This document shows positions 16,570 through 24,390 of a stretch of DNA of 41,312 nucleotides, in pieces (positions within the stretch are counted from its first letter, which is position 1; every line of letters begins with the position of its first letter). The notes beneath the pieces were generated by a model. The model worked only from the letters and a program-made list of their open reading frames with translations. It was not told the origin of the DNA and made no database searches. Both the position numbers and the translations under genes were made by a program. Origin of the DNA: Bacteroidales bacterium. GTDB taxonomy: Bacteria > Bacteroidota > Bacteroidia > Bacteroidales > UBA3663. Location of the stretch: positions 1 through 41,312 of the forward strand of contig JAILKE010000002.1 of NCBI GenBank assembly GCA_024694125.1, in the 5' to 3' direction.

Positions 16570-16765
16570 AGGTTACCGTATTAAGCGAAATTTAACCAAA
16601 ATCGCTTACTTTGGTAACCTTTTTTAATAGGAAATCGCTTAATGCGATAACCTTTAACGAAGTGAAATCGCTTAATGCGATAACCTTTAACGAAGTGAAA
16701 TCGCTTAATTCGATAACCTTTTTTTTAATAAAAATCGCTTAATGCAGTAAGCGATTTATGCGTTG
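16570..16765. repeat. 33-bp tandem repeat with internal dyads upstream of the AAA ATPase
   Basis: Direct units start at 16632, 16665, 16698 and about 16732 with AAATCGCTTAATGCGATAAC. The core ATCGC-TTAAT-GCGAT is an inverted repeat. Two divergent variants (GGTTACCGTATTAAGCGAAA inverted, and ATCGCTTACTTTGGTAACC) lie at 16570-16620. The spacing of 33 bp puts the dyads on the same face of the helix. The array ends about 20 bp upstream of the ATPase -33 element and begins just after the DUF4919 stop. It looks like a multi-site operator. Confidence 0.85.
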
Positions 16766-16782
16766 TCAATTGGCAGTGTGGC

Positions 16783-17463
16783 TCAATTATTCATTGATTC
16801 AGTTTTGAACGTCAGGTAGGCATCGAACCAGATGCTCTTCCTGGCGTAGTATTGGTTCGGCTCCTTCAGTTCGATGACGTCGCAGGTGCCGATCAGCGAT
16901 TGGCCCACATATTCCCACTGTTCTAGGTAGTAGCGCATGAAGTTGTATTCGTCGGCTTTCTTCGTCACGCAGAAGGGTTGTTTCTTGCTGCCGTCTCCGG
17001 TCGAGGCGATGATGTTGTAGAGGCGGAAGGCACGTTCGCTGAATCTCTTGACGTCCGCAGCGTAGTGATCGGGGCTGCCGGCATCGATCAGTTCCTGGGT
17101 ACCCTTCTCGGCTATGCGCAGGGCTGTGAGGCAGAGGGGATTGGTCCTCAATGCATCTTTGGCCAACTGGACAGCCTCGCGGTAGGCCCCTTTCTCGAAG
17201 GCATTCTCGGCACGCTTCACCGTATAGTCCTCTCTGTTCTTGGTCATCAGCGCCTGTCCATAGAAGGCCGTGCGTCGTTCCTCCCAACTCAATGTGAGTT
17301 CAGTGTCGGGCGTAGCCAGACGCTCTATCAGCATCCTGACCGAGTCCGGATGAGTGGAAATCACCTTCTCTATTTTGGTCCAATTGACAGGGCCAATCTC
17401 CGTCTGCGCCAATGCCGTGGAGAACAGCACGCAGAACAATAGACTTAACCAATTACGTTTCAT
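16783..17463 (-). CDS. DUF4919-family exported protein
   Basis: A 226-aa protein starting MKRNWLSLLFCVLF, with a signal peptide ending near ALAQ (about residue 20). Features of the DUF4919 family are the early segment with WEERRTAFYGQAL and YREAVQLAKDALRTNPLCLTA (a TPR-like helix pair), GDGSKKQPFCVTKKADEYNFM, and a final strand-like part with CDVIELKEPNQYY. The function of the family is unknown. The start at 17463 is chosen because the frame upstream has no protein-like sequence and the signal peptide begins there. It lies downstream of the ComM gene on the same strand, 85 bp away. Confidence 0.85.
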   Translation of the reverse strand: MKRNWLSLLFCVLFSTALAQTEIGPVNWTKIEKVISTHPDSVRMLIERLATPDTELTLSWEERRTAFYGQALMTKNREDYTVKRAENAFEKGAYREAVQLAKDALRTNPLCLTALRIAEKGTQELIDAGSPDHYAADVKRFSERAFRLYNIIASTGDGSKKQPFCVTKKADEYNFMRYYLEQWEYVGQSLIGTCDVIELKEPNQYYARKSIWFDAYLTFKTESMNN

Positions 17464-17548
17464 ATTTTGTTTTTTTACATTACAATGTATATAGAAGTGA
17501 TAGTGAATGATAGAAATAATCGTTTCAAACCAGGAATGCAATGGCCTG

Positions 17549-19123
17549 TCATCCCTGTCCCCAGTTGCTGCGGTCCAGGTTGCGGTACGAGATGGCCTCG
17601 GCAATGTGCGCCGAGGTGATAGAGGGGACACCCTCGTAGTCGGCTATGGTGCGTGCCACGCGCAGGATGCGGTCGTAGGCGCGGGCTGAGAGGTCGAGCT
17701 TGGTCATGGCGCTCTGCAACATACGGAGAGAGCGGTCGTCGAGTTGGCAATACTCGCGGATCAGGGCGGGGGTCATCTGGGCATTGCAGTGGACCGATAG
17801 ATGGCGCACGTCGCCCGACGCAGCGGCCTCGGATGCTACCTTGGCATAACGTTCGTCCTGAACCTGGCGGGCACGCAGCACACGTTCGCGGATTGAGGCC
17901 GATGGTTCGGCTGTGTGCGTGCGCGACAGTTCGTCGAAGGAGAGCGGCCGGATCTCGATCTGCATATCTATACGGTCCAGCAGCGGACCAGAGATGCGGC
18001 CCAGGTACTTGCGTATCTGCGATTCATTGCAGGTACAGGGGTGCGTGGGGTGGTTGTAGTACCCGCAGGGACAGGGGTTCATCGACGCAACGAGCATCAC
18101 GCTCGATGGGTAGGTGATGGTGTTCTTGGCGCGGGCTATGGTGATGAGACGGTCTTCGAGTGGCTGACGCAGCACCTCGAGCACCTCACGGCGGAACTCG
18201 GGCAGTTCGTCCAGATAGAGCACCCCGTTGTGCGCCAGCGAGACCTCGCCGGGCATGGGATTGGACCCACCGCCTATCAGGGCGACGCTGGATATGGTGT
18301 GGTGAGGCGAACGGAACGGACGTTGCGTGATGAGTCCGGTCTCGGCACGCATACCTGCCACGCTGTGAATCTTGGTCGTCTCCAGTGCCTCGCCCAGCGA
18401 CAGCGGAGGCAGGATGCTGGGCAGACACTTCGCCATCATACTCTTGCCGGCGCCTGGAGGACCGACCATGATGAGGTTGTGTCCGCCGGCAGCGGCGATG
18501 GCGAAGGCGCGCTTGACCTGCTCCTGCCCCTTGACATCGGCAAAGTCGGCGGGATAGGTACGTTCGGCCTGGGCGAACATCTCGCGCGTATTGACCTCGA
18601 GCTGCTCCAGGGGTCCCTTGTCGCTCAGGAAATCGACTATCTGTCGCAGGTCATCGGCCACCAGCACCTCCAGGTTGTTGACCACGGCAGCCTCGGTGGC
18701 ATTCTCGCGCGGCACGATGATGCCCTTCAGCCCCATCTTGCGTGCCAGTATGGCCAGTGGCAGACAACCGCGCACGGGTTTGACCTTGGCGTCGAGCGAC
18801 AGTTCGCCCACCATCATGTATTGGCTCAATTTGTCTTTGGGAATCATTTCGCCGGCAGCCAGGACGGCTACGGCAATAGGGACGTCGTACATCGAACCCT
18901 CCTTGCGTACATCGGCAGGAGCGAGGTTGATGGTGACCTGCTTGCGGGGTACGCGCAGGCCCACTTCGCGCAGGGCACTCTCCATGCGGTCACGGCTCTC
19001 CTTGACCGCGGCGTCCGGCAGTCCGATGATGATGATGCGGCAGCCGGGTGCAATGGCGGTTTCACAATATATAGGTGTGGCATCTATTCCCTGCAGTGCT
19101 GCAGAGATGGTTCGTACGACCAT
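17549..19123 (-). CDS. comM: YifB/ComM-family Mg-chelatase-like AAA ATPase
   Basis: A 524-aa protein of the usual length. The N-terminal part (1-180) has the Lon-protease-like fold of the family (VTINLAPADVRKEGSMYDVP). Walker A GPPGAGKS is at 221-228 and Walker B GVLYLDELPEF at 300-310. A cysteine cluster CPCGYYNHPTHPCTC at 351-365 probably binds zinc. GPLLDRIDMQIE marks sensor 2, followed by the C-terminal Mg-chelatase helical domain. ComM is a hexameric branch-migration helicase that helps integrate DNA taken up during transformation. Whether this organism is competent is unknown. No clear promoter was found upstream. Confidence 0.95.
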   Translation of the reverse strand: MVVRTISAALQGIDATPIYCETAIAPGCRIIIIGLPDAAVKESRDRMESALREVGLRVPRKQVTINLAPADVRKEGSMYDVPIAVAVLAAGEMIPKDKLSQYMMVGELSLDAKVKPVRGCLPLAILARKMGLKGIIVPRENATEAAVVNNLEVLVADDLRQIVDFLSDKGPLEQLEVNTREMFAQAERTYPADFADVKGQEQVKRAFAIAAAGGHNLIMVGPPGAGKSMMAKCLPSILPPLSLGEALETTKIHSVAGMRAETGLITQRPFRSPHHTISSVALIGGGSNPMPGEVSLAHNGVLYLDELPEFRREVLEVLRQPLEDRLITIARAKNTITYPSSVMLVASMNPCPCGYYNHPTHPCTCNESQIRKYLGRISGPLLDRIDMQIEIRPLSFDELSRTHTAEPSASIRERVLRARQVQDERYAKVASEAAASGDVRHLSVHCNAQMTPALIREYCQLDDRSLRMLQSAMTKLDLSARAYDRILRVARTIADYEGVPSITSAHIAEAISYRNLDRSNWGQG

Positions 19124-19154
19124 AATGAATATGCGTTATTGTTAGTTGAAAAGT

Positions 19155-19198
19155 CCTTTTTACTTTCCTTTTACGACCTTTTTACTACTTTTTTACTC
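19155..19198. repeat. 11-bp short tandem repeat (CCTTTTTACTT type), four units
   Basis: Four units of 11 bp, with three to four mismatches among them, at 19155, 19166, 19177 and 19188. They lie between the stop of the thioredoxin-like gene (19227) and the comM start. On the transcribed strand they read as GTAAAAAGG units. Confidence 0.75.
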
Positions 19199-19226
19199 CC
19201 CTTCATTGCCGAAAATGAGCAAGTCT

Positions 19227-20285
19227 TCACTTGATTAGTTTCAGACGACGGTTCAAGTCACTGTTCATCGGTGTCTTCTCGAGTATCAGGTACAACGACT
19301 GGTTCCAGACATCGTGTGCCTGGTAGTTGCCGAAACGATCTACTATCATGATGTAGGGCAACTGATGGACCTGGCACGCAGTGGCCAATGGATGAGCCAG
19401 TCCGCCGGGCAGCACCAGATGTTTGCCGGGCAAGCCCTTGACCTGCTTGCGCCACTGTGCGCTGTCGGCAGTGTGGACACAGAGAGACAACATATCGATG
19501 CGGTGAGTACGTTTGCTGCGGGTAGCCGAACGTTCGTTGGCGAAGTTGTCGGCGTACTCGTACAGACCGTAGTCGCGGGCGATGGCCTTGAATATCTGCA
19601 GCGAGTCTATCGAGGCGGGCACATCGTCCGACCAGAAGAGCATCACGAGCGACTCGGGGTTGTTGTTGGGAATGCGGAACGTCGTATCGGCCAATGTCAG
19701 GGCGATGCGGGGCAGACGGTTGCGCTTGCTGAGCTGCATCCACTTCTGGTCCAGCATGTCATTGATGGAATGCATGAGCCACTCGGGTTTGGCGGACTCC
19801 GGTATGGAACCCAGGCGGCGACGCACCAACAGTGAGTCCTTTATGAATGGGATGGAGTCGCGCAGTGTGATGGTCCGACGGATGGTGGTAGTGTCATCGG
19901 CGACGATGTGCGCCGTGCCGGTGCTGTCTATCTCGACCTGCAGGTCGGTGCCGTTGGTGCCGTACATTCGGGCTACGTTGCCATGTTGGTCGTACAGATA
20001 GAGCTCGTCGGCATCGTAGGGTGTCTCGCCCTGGTAGGAGAAGTTGCCCTCTACTACGGGTAGCGTGATTTGCTGGTAGGTGGGCAGTGTGTCTCCGGTA
20101 GCGGTGTAGCTGCTGTGGTGACGGTCTATGATGAGCGTCACGATGCTGTCCTGTTTGTCTGGCCCCTGCCACAGCCGTCCGGTCAGTGTATATGGATGAC
20201 CCTGTGCAACACGCCTGTCCGACTCCGAACAGGAGCCGCACATGGCTATGGCGGTCAGTAATAAGCTGTAAATAATGCTTTTCAT
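19227..20285 (-). CDS. Thioredoxin-like lipoprotein lacking the CxxC motif
   Basis: A 352-aa probable lipoprotein (Cys19 in MCGSCSES). The first half looks like the beta-rich DUF4369-type domain often fused to thioredoxin in Bacteroidetes. The second half has a thioredoxin-like fold: LVMLFWSDDVPASIDSL stands where WCxxC would be, and LPYIMIVDRFGNYQAHDVW is the cis-Pro and strand region. The two active-site cysteines are absent, so disulfide chemistry is unlikely and a binding or structural role is possible. It lies 148 bp downstream of ccsBA but has its own promoter at 20291-20321. That promoter is so close to the ATG that the message may have no leader. Confidence 0.75.
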   Translation of the reverse strand: MKSIIYSLLLTAIAMCGSCSESDRRVAQGHPYTLTGRLWQGPDKQDSIVTLIIDRHHSSYTATGDTLPTYQQITLPVVEGNFSYQGETPYDADELYLYDQHGNVARMYGTNGTDLQVEIDSTGTAHIVADDTTTIRRTITLRDSIPFIKDSLLVRRRLGSIPESAKPEWLMHSINDMLDQKWMQLSKRNRLPRIALTLADTTFRIPNNNPESLVMLFWSDDVPASIDSLQIFKAIARDYGLYEYADNFANERSATRSKRTHRIDMLSLCVHTADSAQWRKQVKGLPGKHLVLPGGLAHPLATACQVHQLPYIMIVDRFGNYQAHDVWNQSLYLILEKTPMNSDLNRRLKLIK

Positions 20286-20290
20286 AAGCG

Positions 20291-20321
20291 CAAAGATAAC
20301 GCTTTATATACAAATAGCCAA
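20291..20321 (-). promoter_or_regulatory. Promoter of the thioredoxin-like lipoprotein gene (possible leaderless start)
   Basis: TTG (20319-20321), 20 bp, TATCTTTG (20291-20298) on the minus strand. The ATG begins only 5 nt after the -7 box, about where transcription should start. Confidence 0.8.
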
Positions 20322-20373
20322 ATAATTGGGGGAAAAAATAAATTTTTGGTAGTTAAGGGGAGTCATCGGAAGC

Positions 20374-20418
20374 AAATAGGGAGTGAACGGAGCGCTAACT
20401 CCTGTTCACTCCCTATTT
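20374..20418 (-). terminator. 15-bp hairpin after ccsBA
   Basis: AAATAGGGAGTGAAC (20374-20388) pairs exactly with 20404-20418 across a 15-base loop, starting 16 bp after the ccsBA stop. No U-run follows directly on the minus strand, so it may be a Rho-type or 3'-stabilising hairpin rather than a classic intrinsic terminator. Confidence 0.55.
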
Positions 20419-20433
20419 ATGGTAAGGGCAATA

Positions 20434-22467
20434 TCAGCTGTTCGCGTAGCTGTGCATTCCGCCCAGCAGGAAATTGACGCCGAAGTAGGTCATCAGTACC
20501 GTCAGGAAAGCCAGCACCATGAAGAGGTGCAGGTGGCGCGGCCGGCGGAACCAGGGCAGACTCTGGCTGTGCAGGGCGAAGCAATAGACCAGCAGCGTGA
20601 TGAGCGCCCAGACCTCCTTGGGGTCCCAGCCCCAGTAGCGTCCCCACGATACATTGGCCCAGATAGCGCCGATGAAGATGCCTGCCGCCATGCAGAACAG
20701 GGCAGGATAGAGCAGCAACTGGGTTACGTTGGCCAACTGCTGGTCTATCTCCGTGCGGCGCACTGCATCGTGGCGTACCATCAGGGGCAGCAGGAGCGAG
20801 GTCAGACCGTTGAAGAAGGTGAATGCCAGCAGCGAGTAGGCTATCATGATGATGCAGACGTGGCTGGAGAGCAGCGGCGAGTCCAGTACAGGCATCAGCG
20901 GTGTGATCCTGGGGTTGCTCTGCCCCATCATCGATACCAGCAGAGCCAGACCCGACAGCAGCAGGCCGAAGGGCATGACCAGCACGAACTTGCGGCGCAG
21001 CAGCATGGTGAGCAGCAGGGTGACCAGTGCCAGGAACTGCATCGTCTCGTAGCCGTTGGTGAGCGGCAGGTGGCCCGATACGTACCAGCGCAGTCCCGAC
21101 AGCGCCATCAGGTACAGGCTCACCACGATGACGATGCTGAGGGTCGCCACGCGTACCCACAGATAGACCGGTTTGCCCTTGACCCAGCACATCAGGTAGA
21201 GGAAGAATGCCACGATGCCCAGTGTGGCGAGCGCCATGGCCAACGGGCGTGTGAAGTTGTACTGGTTATAGACCTTCTCGGCGCGGAACGAGGCGTCGGA
21301 GGGCAGTCCGTCACCGCCGTATTTCTCCTGGTAGCGCCGTATCTTGCCCAGGGTGTAGCCCACCTGGTCATACTGTCGGGTGATGATCAATTCGCAGACG
21401 TAGTCGAGCGATTTCTTGATGAAGAGCACCGCGTCGCCGTCCATGTCCTCGGGCAGTCGGTCCACGAAACTGTACCAGTGACCATCGTAGGGGAAGATTT
21501 TGAGGAAATGGCCGTTCATGAACATCTGTTCGATGGCGCGTTGTTCGTCGGCGGCACGCTCATTCTTGGCTTTCTTGCGGGGCAGGGCGCTCCATTCCGT
21601 CGGCCATACCATCCAGCTGCTGAAGACCTGTTCCGCCGAGTAGCCCATGTACGATGGTTTGCCGTAGAACTTGGTGGTGAAGTCGCGCGCCACGGTCTGC
21701 AGTGGGCATATTCGGCCGTTGTAGTAGCAGTACATGTCGCACATGCGCTCGGCAATGGAGTCGGGCACGACGTGCGGTGCAGCCTGTGCCGAGGCGGTAG
21801 TTGCCCATGCTATCAGGGCTATGGCCGACAACCGGCGCAATGCACGGCGGAATCCCTCATTGGGCAATATCAGCAACAGCAGCATCGAGACGAAGAGCAT
21901 GCCGTAGCCCACATAGGTGACACCTATGCCCCAAGGGTCGTACGATACCGAGAGGATCGTACCCTGCATATCCTCGTCGTAGGCGGACTGGTAGATGCGG
22001 TAATTGTGCACATCGGCTATCTTGTTCATAGCTACCTCCCATGTATCGTCCCCAACCTTGATGGTCGAGACGAAGTCCATCGGCGTCTGCGTGCCGGGGT
22101 AGTACTGTATCTGGAAGTCCTGCAGTCGGACTGCAAATGGCAGGTCTTCGCGCATACCCTCAGCATTCTTGTAGTAGTTGACCTCATCGCCGATGCGTAT
22201 GTGCAGCACTCCCTGTTTGCCCCAGAAGTGTGTCAGCCCTGCACCCACCAGTATCACCAGCATCGACAGGTGGAGCAACAGCACGAAGGGGCGGCGTTGC
22301 AGTTTGCGACGTAGCATGTATATGGCGCTCATCACGGCCAATATAGCCCATAGAGCGGCAAACCACCACGAGCCGTATATGTCGGCGGCTGAGCCGGTAA
22401 TCTTCTCCACCAGTGTGGCGGCAACCATAACCAATATGACTACTGTCAAAGCAAGAAAGGGGCGCAT
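20434..22467 (-). CDS. ccsA: Fused cytochrome c assembly protein (ResB/CcsB-like plus CcsA)
   Basis: A 677-aa multi-pass membrane protein. The N-terminal part has membrane helices (LLLHLSMLVILVGAG, about 63-77) and a ResB-like periplasmic region. The C-terminal part is CcsA, with the haem-handling WWD segment WGRYWGWDPKEVW near 607-619 and flanking histidines (SSHVCIIMIAY near 535 and FALHSQ near 635). Such fusions carry haem out and attach it to CxxCH motifs of exported cytochromes c (system II). Its position just downstream of a di-heme lipoprotein gene supplies a direct client. The start at 22467 is directly preceded by AT-rich sequence and four 11-bp repeats. Confidence 0.93.
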   Translation of the reverse strand: MRPFLALTVVILVMVAATLVEKITGSAADIYGSWWFAALWAILAVMSAIYMLRRKLQRRPFVLLLHLSMLVILVGAGLTHFWGKQGVLHIRIGDEVNYYKNAEGMREDLPFAVRLQDFQIQYYPGTQTPMDFVSTIKVGDDTWEVAMNKIADVHNYRIYQSAYDEDMQGTILSVSYDPWGIGVTYVGYGMLFVSMLLLLILPNEGFRRALRRLSAIALIAWATTASAQAAPHVVPDSIAERMCDMYCYYNGRICPLQTVARDFTTKFYGKPSYMGYSAEQVFSSWMVWPTEWSALPRKKAKNERAADEQRAIEQMFMNGHFLKIFPYDGHWYSFVDRLPEDMDGDAVLFIKKSLDYVCELIITRQYDQVGYTLGKIRRYQEKYGGDGLPSDASFRAEKVYNQYNFTRPLAMALATLGIVAFFLYLMCWVKGKPVYLWVRVATLSIVIVVSLYLMALSGLRWYVSGHLPLTNGYETMQFLALVTLLLTMLLRRKFVLVMPFGLLLSGLALLVSMMGQSNPRITPLMPVLDSPLLSSHVCIIMIAYSLLAFTFFNGLTSLLLPLMVRHDAVRRTEIDQQLANVTQLLLYPALFCMAAGIFIGAIWANVSWGRYWGWDPKEVWALITLLVYCFALHSQSLPWFRRPRHLHLFMVLAFLTVLMTYFGVNFLLGGMHSYANS

Positions 22468-22479
22468 AATAATTTAAAA

Positions 22480-22523
22480 GAATTGACAAAGAAGTGACAG
22501 GGAAGTGACAAAGAAGTGACAGG
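22480..22523. repeat. 11-bp tandem repeat (GAAGTGACAnn), four units, just upstream of ccsBA
   Basis: Units at 22480, 22491, 22502 and 22513; the last three are GAAGTGACA plus two bases alternating GG and AA. The array ends 12 bp before the ccsBA start codon, so it would lie in the leader or promoter of that gene. Confidence 0.8.
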
Positions 22524-22552
22524 GACGATACAATCTCCTGTTGAGGGGAGTT

Positions 22553-22606
22553 ATTCTATATTTTCTATGGCTTCTATAGCATCTATGGCTTCTATCGCTT
22601 CTATTA
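22553..22606. repeat. 9-bp CTATAG-type tandem repeat after the di-heme gene
   Basis: Units such as TTCTATAGC, ATCTATGGC and TTCTATCGC repeat with a 9-bp period. The same kind of array follows the porin gene (25597) and the S41 gene (29015). Confidence 0.75.
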
Positions 22607-22614
22607 TACGAGTT

Positions 22615-22648
22615 TAGCAGCAGGCAGCTGTGGGGCTGTCTGCTGCTA
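22615..22648 (-). terminator. Imperfect hairpin after the di-heme gene
   Basis: TAGCAGCAG (22615-22623) pairs with CTGCTGCTA (22640-22648), with further CAG/CTG pairing inside. It begins 16 bp after the stop. Only AAACTCG follows on the minus strand, so termination is uncertain. Confidence 0.4.
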
Positions 22649-22664
22649 TGATATTGAAGTTCGA

Positions 22665-24383
22665 TTAGATAGCGTTGATGAAAGCTACGACCTTGTCACG
22701 CTCCTCCTTCGAGAGGTTGCGGAAGTTCTCGACCGAGTGAGTAGCGTCACTGGTACCATTTACGTTGGTGGCATGCCACATGATAGCCTCGATGACGTTA
22801 CGAGCACGGCAGTCGTGCAGACGGTCAGCATACTGAGCACCGGTGCAGTTCTGGTGCAGGCCACGGCCCCACAGTGGGGTAGTACGGCACCAGCCGGTGC
22901 GGATGTCATTCTTCATGTAGAGCTTGTGCTGAACCATATCGGTGTAAGGCCAGATGAGCTGGTTAGGATAGGTAGGCACAATCTCGGCCAATGACTTGCC
23001 GTAGTACTTGCTGCTCTCGTCCTTGACGGTGAAGAGGTTTGGATCGTACACTTCGTCCGAGCCGGTTGTCCATGATGGACGGTGGCACTGGGCGCAACCA
23101 ATCTGTGTGAACAGCTGCTTGCCCTCCTGGATATCTTCGTCGTCGATGTTACGGGCTGCAGGGACAGCCAGGCCGCGGTGCCAGATGGCGAAGTCGATGA
23201 AGTCGTCATCGTTCATCTCGACAGGGAGGTTCTTCGAGGTGAGGTAGCTGAAGATGTTGCTCTCCATGTCCTCGGTGAAGAACTCAGGATGCTCCTCGGC
23301 TGTGGTGATCTTGCTGATGTAGGCATTGAAGCCAGCCTGCACCTCGGGATCCTTCGATGCATAGGTAGCATAGATCTTGCCGTTCAGGTCCAGGTAGTTG
23401 TACTTGCGGTCGCTGCGGGTCACGTTGGTGATGTTCCAGATAGCGTTGATGCCGGCAGCATCCATCAGAGGACCACGCGACATGGCGTAGGTGAAACGGC
23501 GAACCTTCTGTGTGCCGTCGCCCTGGTTCTTGTTGGTGTAGTAGGCGCCGTTCTCGGCTACCCAGCTGCCGTTGCTGAACCACTGAGTGCGGAAGTCCTT
23601 GATGTAACCCTTCTGGTAGGCAGCCTCCTCCTTGGCCCATTGGGCAGTGATGGAGTCATCCGGGATGGCATCGAGCAGGCCGGTACCATACACGCCGATG
23701 GTCGATTCAAGGCGCACCTCGTAGTTGCTGGTAGTGGCATCCTCGTAGCCCTGGTTGATGACATAGACAGCCTCACGTGGCAGCGATACCTCAGGGTAGC
23801 GCAGTGAGTATGTCTCGCCGTCGGGGAAGGTGTTGCCGTAGTTGTCGGTGTACTCTTTCCAGGTAATGGAGATCTTGGTTTCGTCCAATGGATCCTTGAA
23901 TGGAGCGACGGCGTGGCTCTGTGGCATACCTGCCAGCCAGGTGACATAGCCGTCGGTCTCGGGGTTATAGACTACGAGCAGGTAGCCGTTGCCCACTTCG
24001 TTGGTATTGAACCAACCGTCTGCCTGGCTCTGTCCGTGGCCATAACCGGGGTGGCAGTGGATGCACGATGTACGCACATAGAGAGGACCCAGGCCCTCAC
24101 GTTCGCCACCGTTGGTATTGGACGAAAACGGTTTTTCGAACATCTTCTCTCCGCGGAGGAAGGCGTTCGACAGTCCTAAATCATCTACTACTGGTGTTGG
24201 CTGCTCGTAGGCAGCGGAACTCACAATGAATGAGGTTCCTAATTCTCCGCCTGTGTAGTATTGGGCGGTTACAGATGGATCGACTTCTTTTGTACCATCA
24301 GTACCTTCATCGTCTTTGCAGGCGGTGAAGGTACATGTGTAAGCTAATAAAGTCAATCCTGAAAACAGGATTTTGTACTTCAT
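22665..24383 (-). CDS. Di-heme c-type cytochrome lipoprotein (thiol oxidoreductase / MauG-like family)
   Basis: A 572-aa probable lipoprotein (lipobox Cys22 in FTACKDD). It has two haem-binding motifs, CIHCH at 107-111 and CAQCH at 430-434, and the family ending RARNVIEAIMWHATN followed by LSKEERDKVVAFINAI. It belongs to the COG3488/DUF1111-type di-heme proteins related to bacterial cytochrome c peroxidases. These are often encoded next to imelysins in iron-uptake loci, as here, where the imelysin gene ends 7 bp before it. Haem attachment would be done by the CcsBA encoded next. The substrate is unknown. Confidence 0.93.
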   Translation of the reverse strand: MKYKILFSGLTLLAYTCTFTACKDDEGTDGTKEVDPSVTAQYYTGGELGTSFIVSSAAYEQPTPVVDDLGLSNAFLRGEKMFEKPFSSNTNGGEREGLGPLYVRTSCIHCHPGYGHGQSQADGWFNTNEVGNGYLLVVYNPETDGYVTWLAGMPQSHAVAPFKDPLDETKISITWKEYTDNYGNTFPDGETYSLRYPEVSLPREAVYVINQGYEDATTSNYEVRLESTIGVYGTGLLDAIPDDSITAQWAKEEAAYQKGYIKDFRTQWFSNGSWVAENGAYYTNKNQGDGTQKVRRFTYAMSRGPLMDAAGINAIWNITNVTRSDRKYNYLDLNGKIYATYASKDPEVQAGFNAYISKITTAEEHPEFFTEDMESNIFSYLTSKNLPVEMNDDDFIDFAIWHRGLAVPAARNIDDEDIQEGKQLFTQIGCAQCHRPSWTTGSDEVYDPNLFTVKDESSKYYGKSLAEIVPTYPNQLIWPYTDMVQHKLYMKNDIRTGWCRTTPLWGRGLHQNCTGAQYADRLHDCRARNVIEAIMWHATNVNGTSDATHSVENFRNLSKEERDKVVAFINAI

Positions 24384-24390
24384 AAAAATT

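Noticed and set aside
15037..16765. 33-bp tandem repeats resembling a CRISPR array
   Set aside because: Units are directly adjacent with no variable spacers, and no cas gene is nearby. The core in the second array is a dyad typical of operators.
17464..17631. Longer N-terminus for the DUF4919 protein
   Set aside because: The added part is Arg/Pro/His-rich and overlaps comM antisense-like sequence, while a clean signal peptide starts at 17463.
20383..22314. 643-codon open frame opposite ccsBA
   Set aside because: It is rich in Gln, His and Arg, as expected from the complement of membrane-protein codons, and has no recognisable motif.
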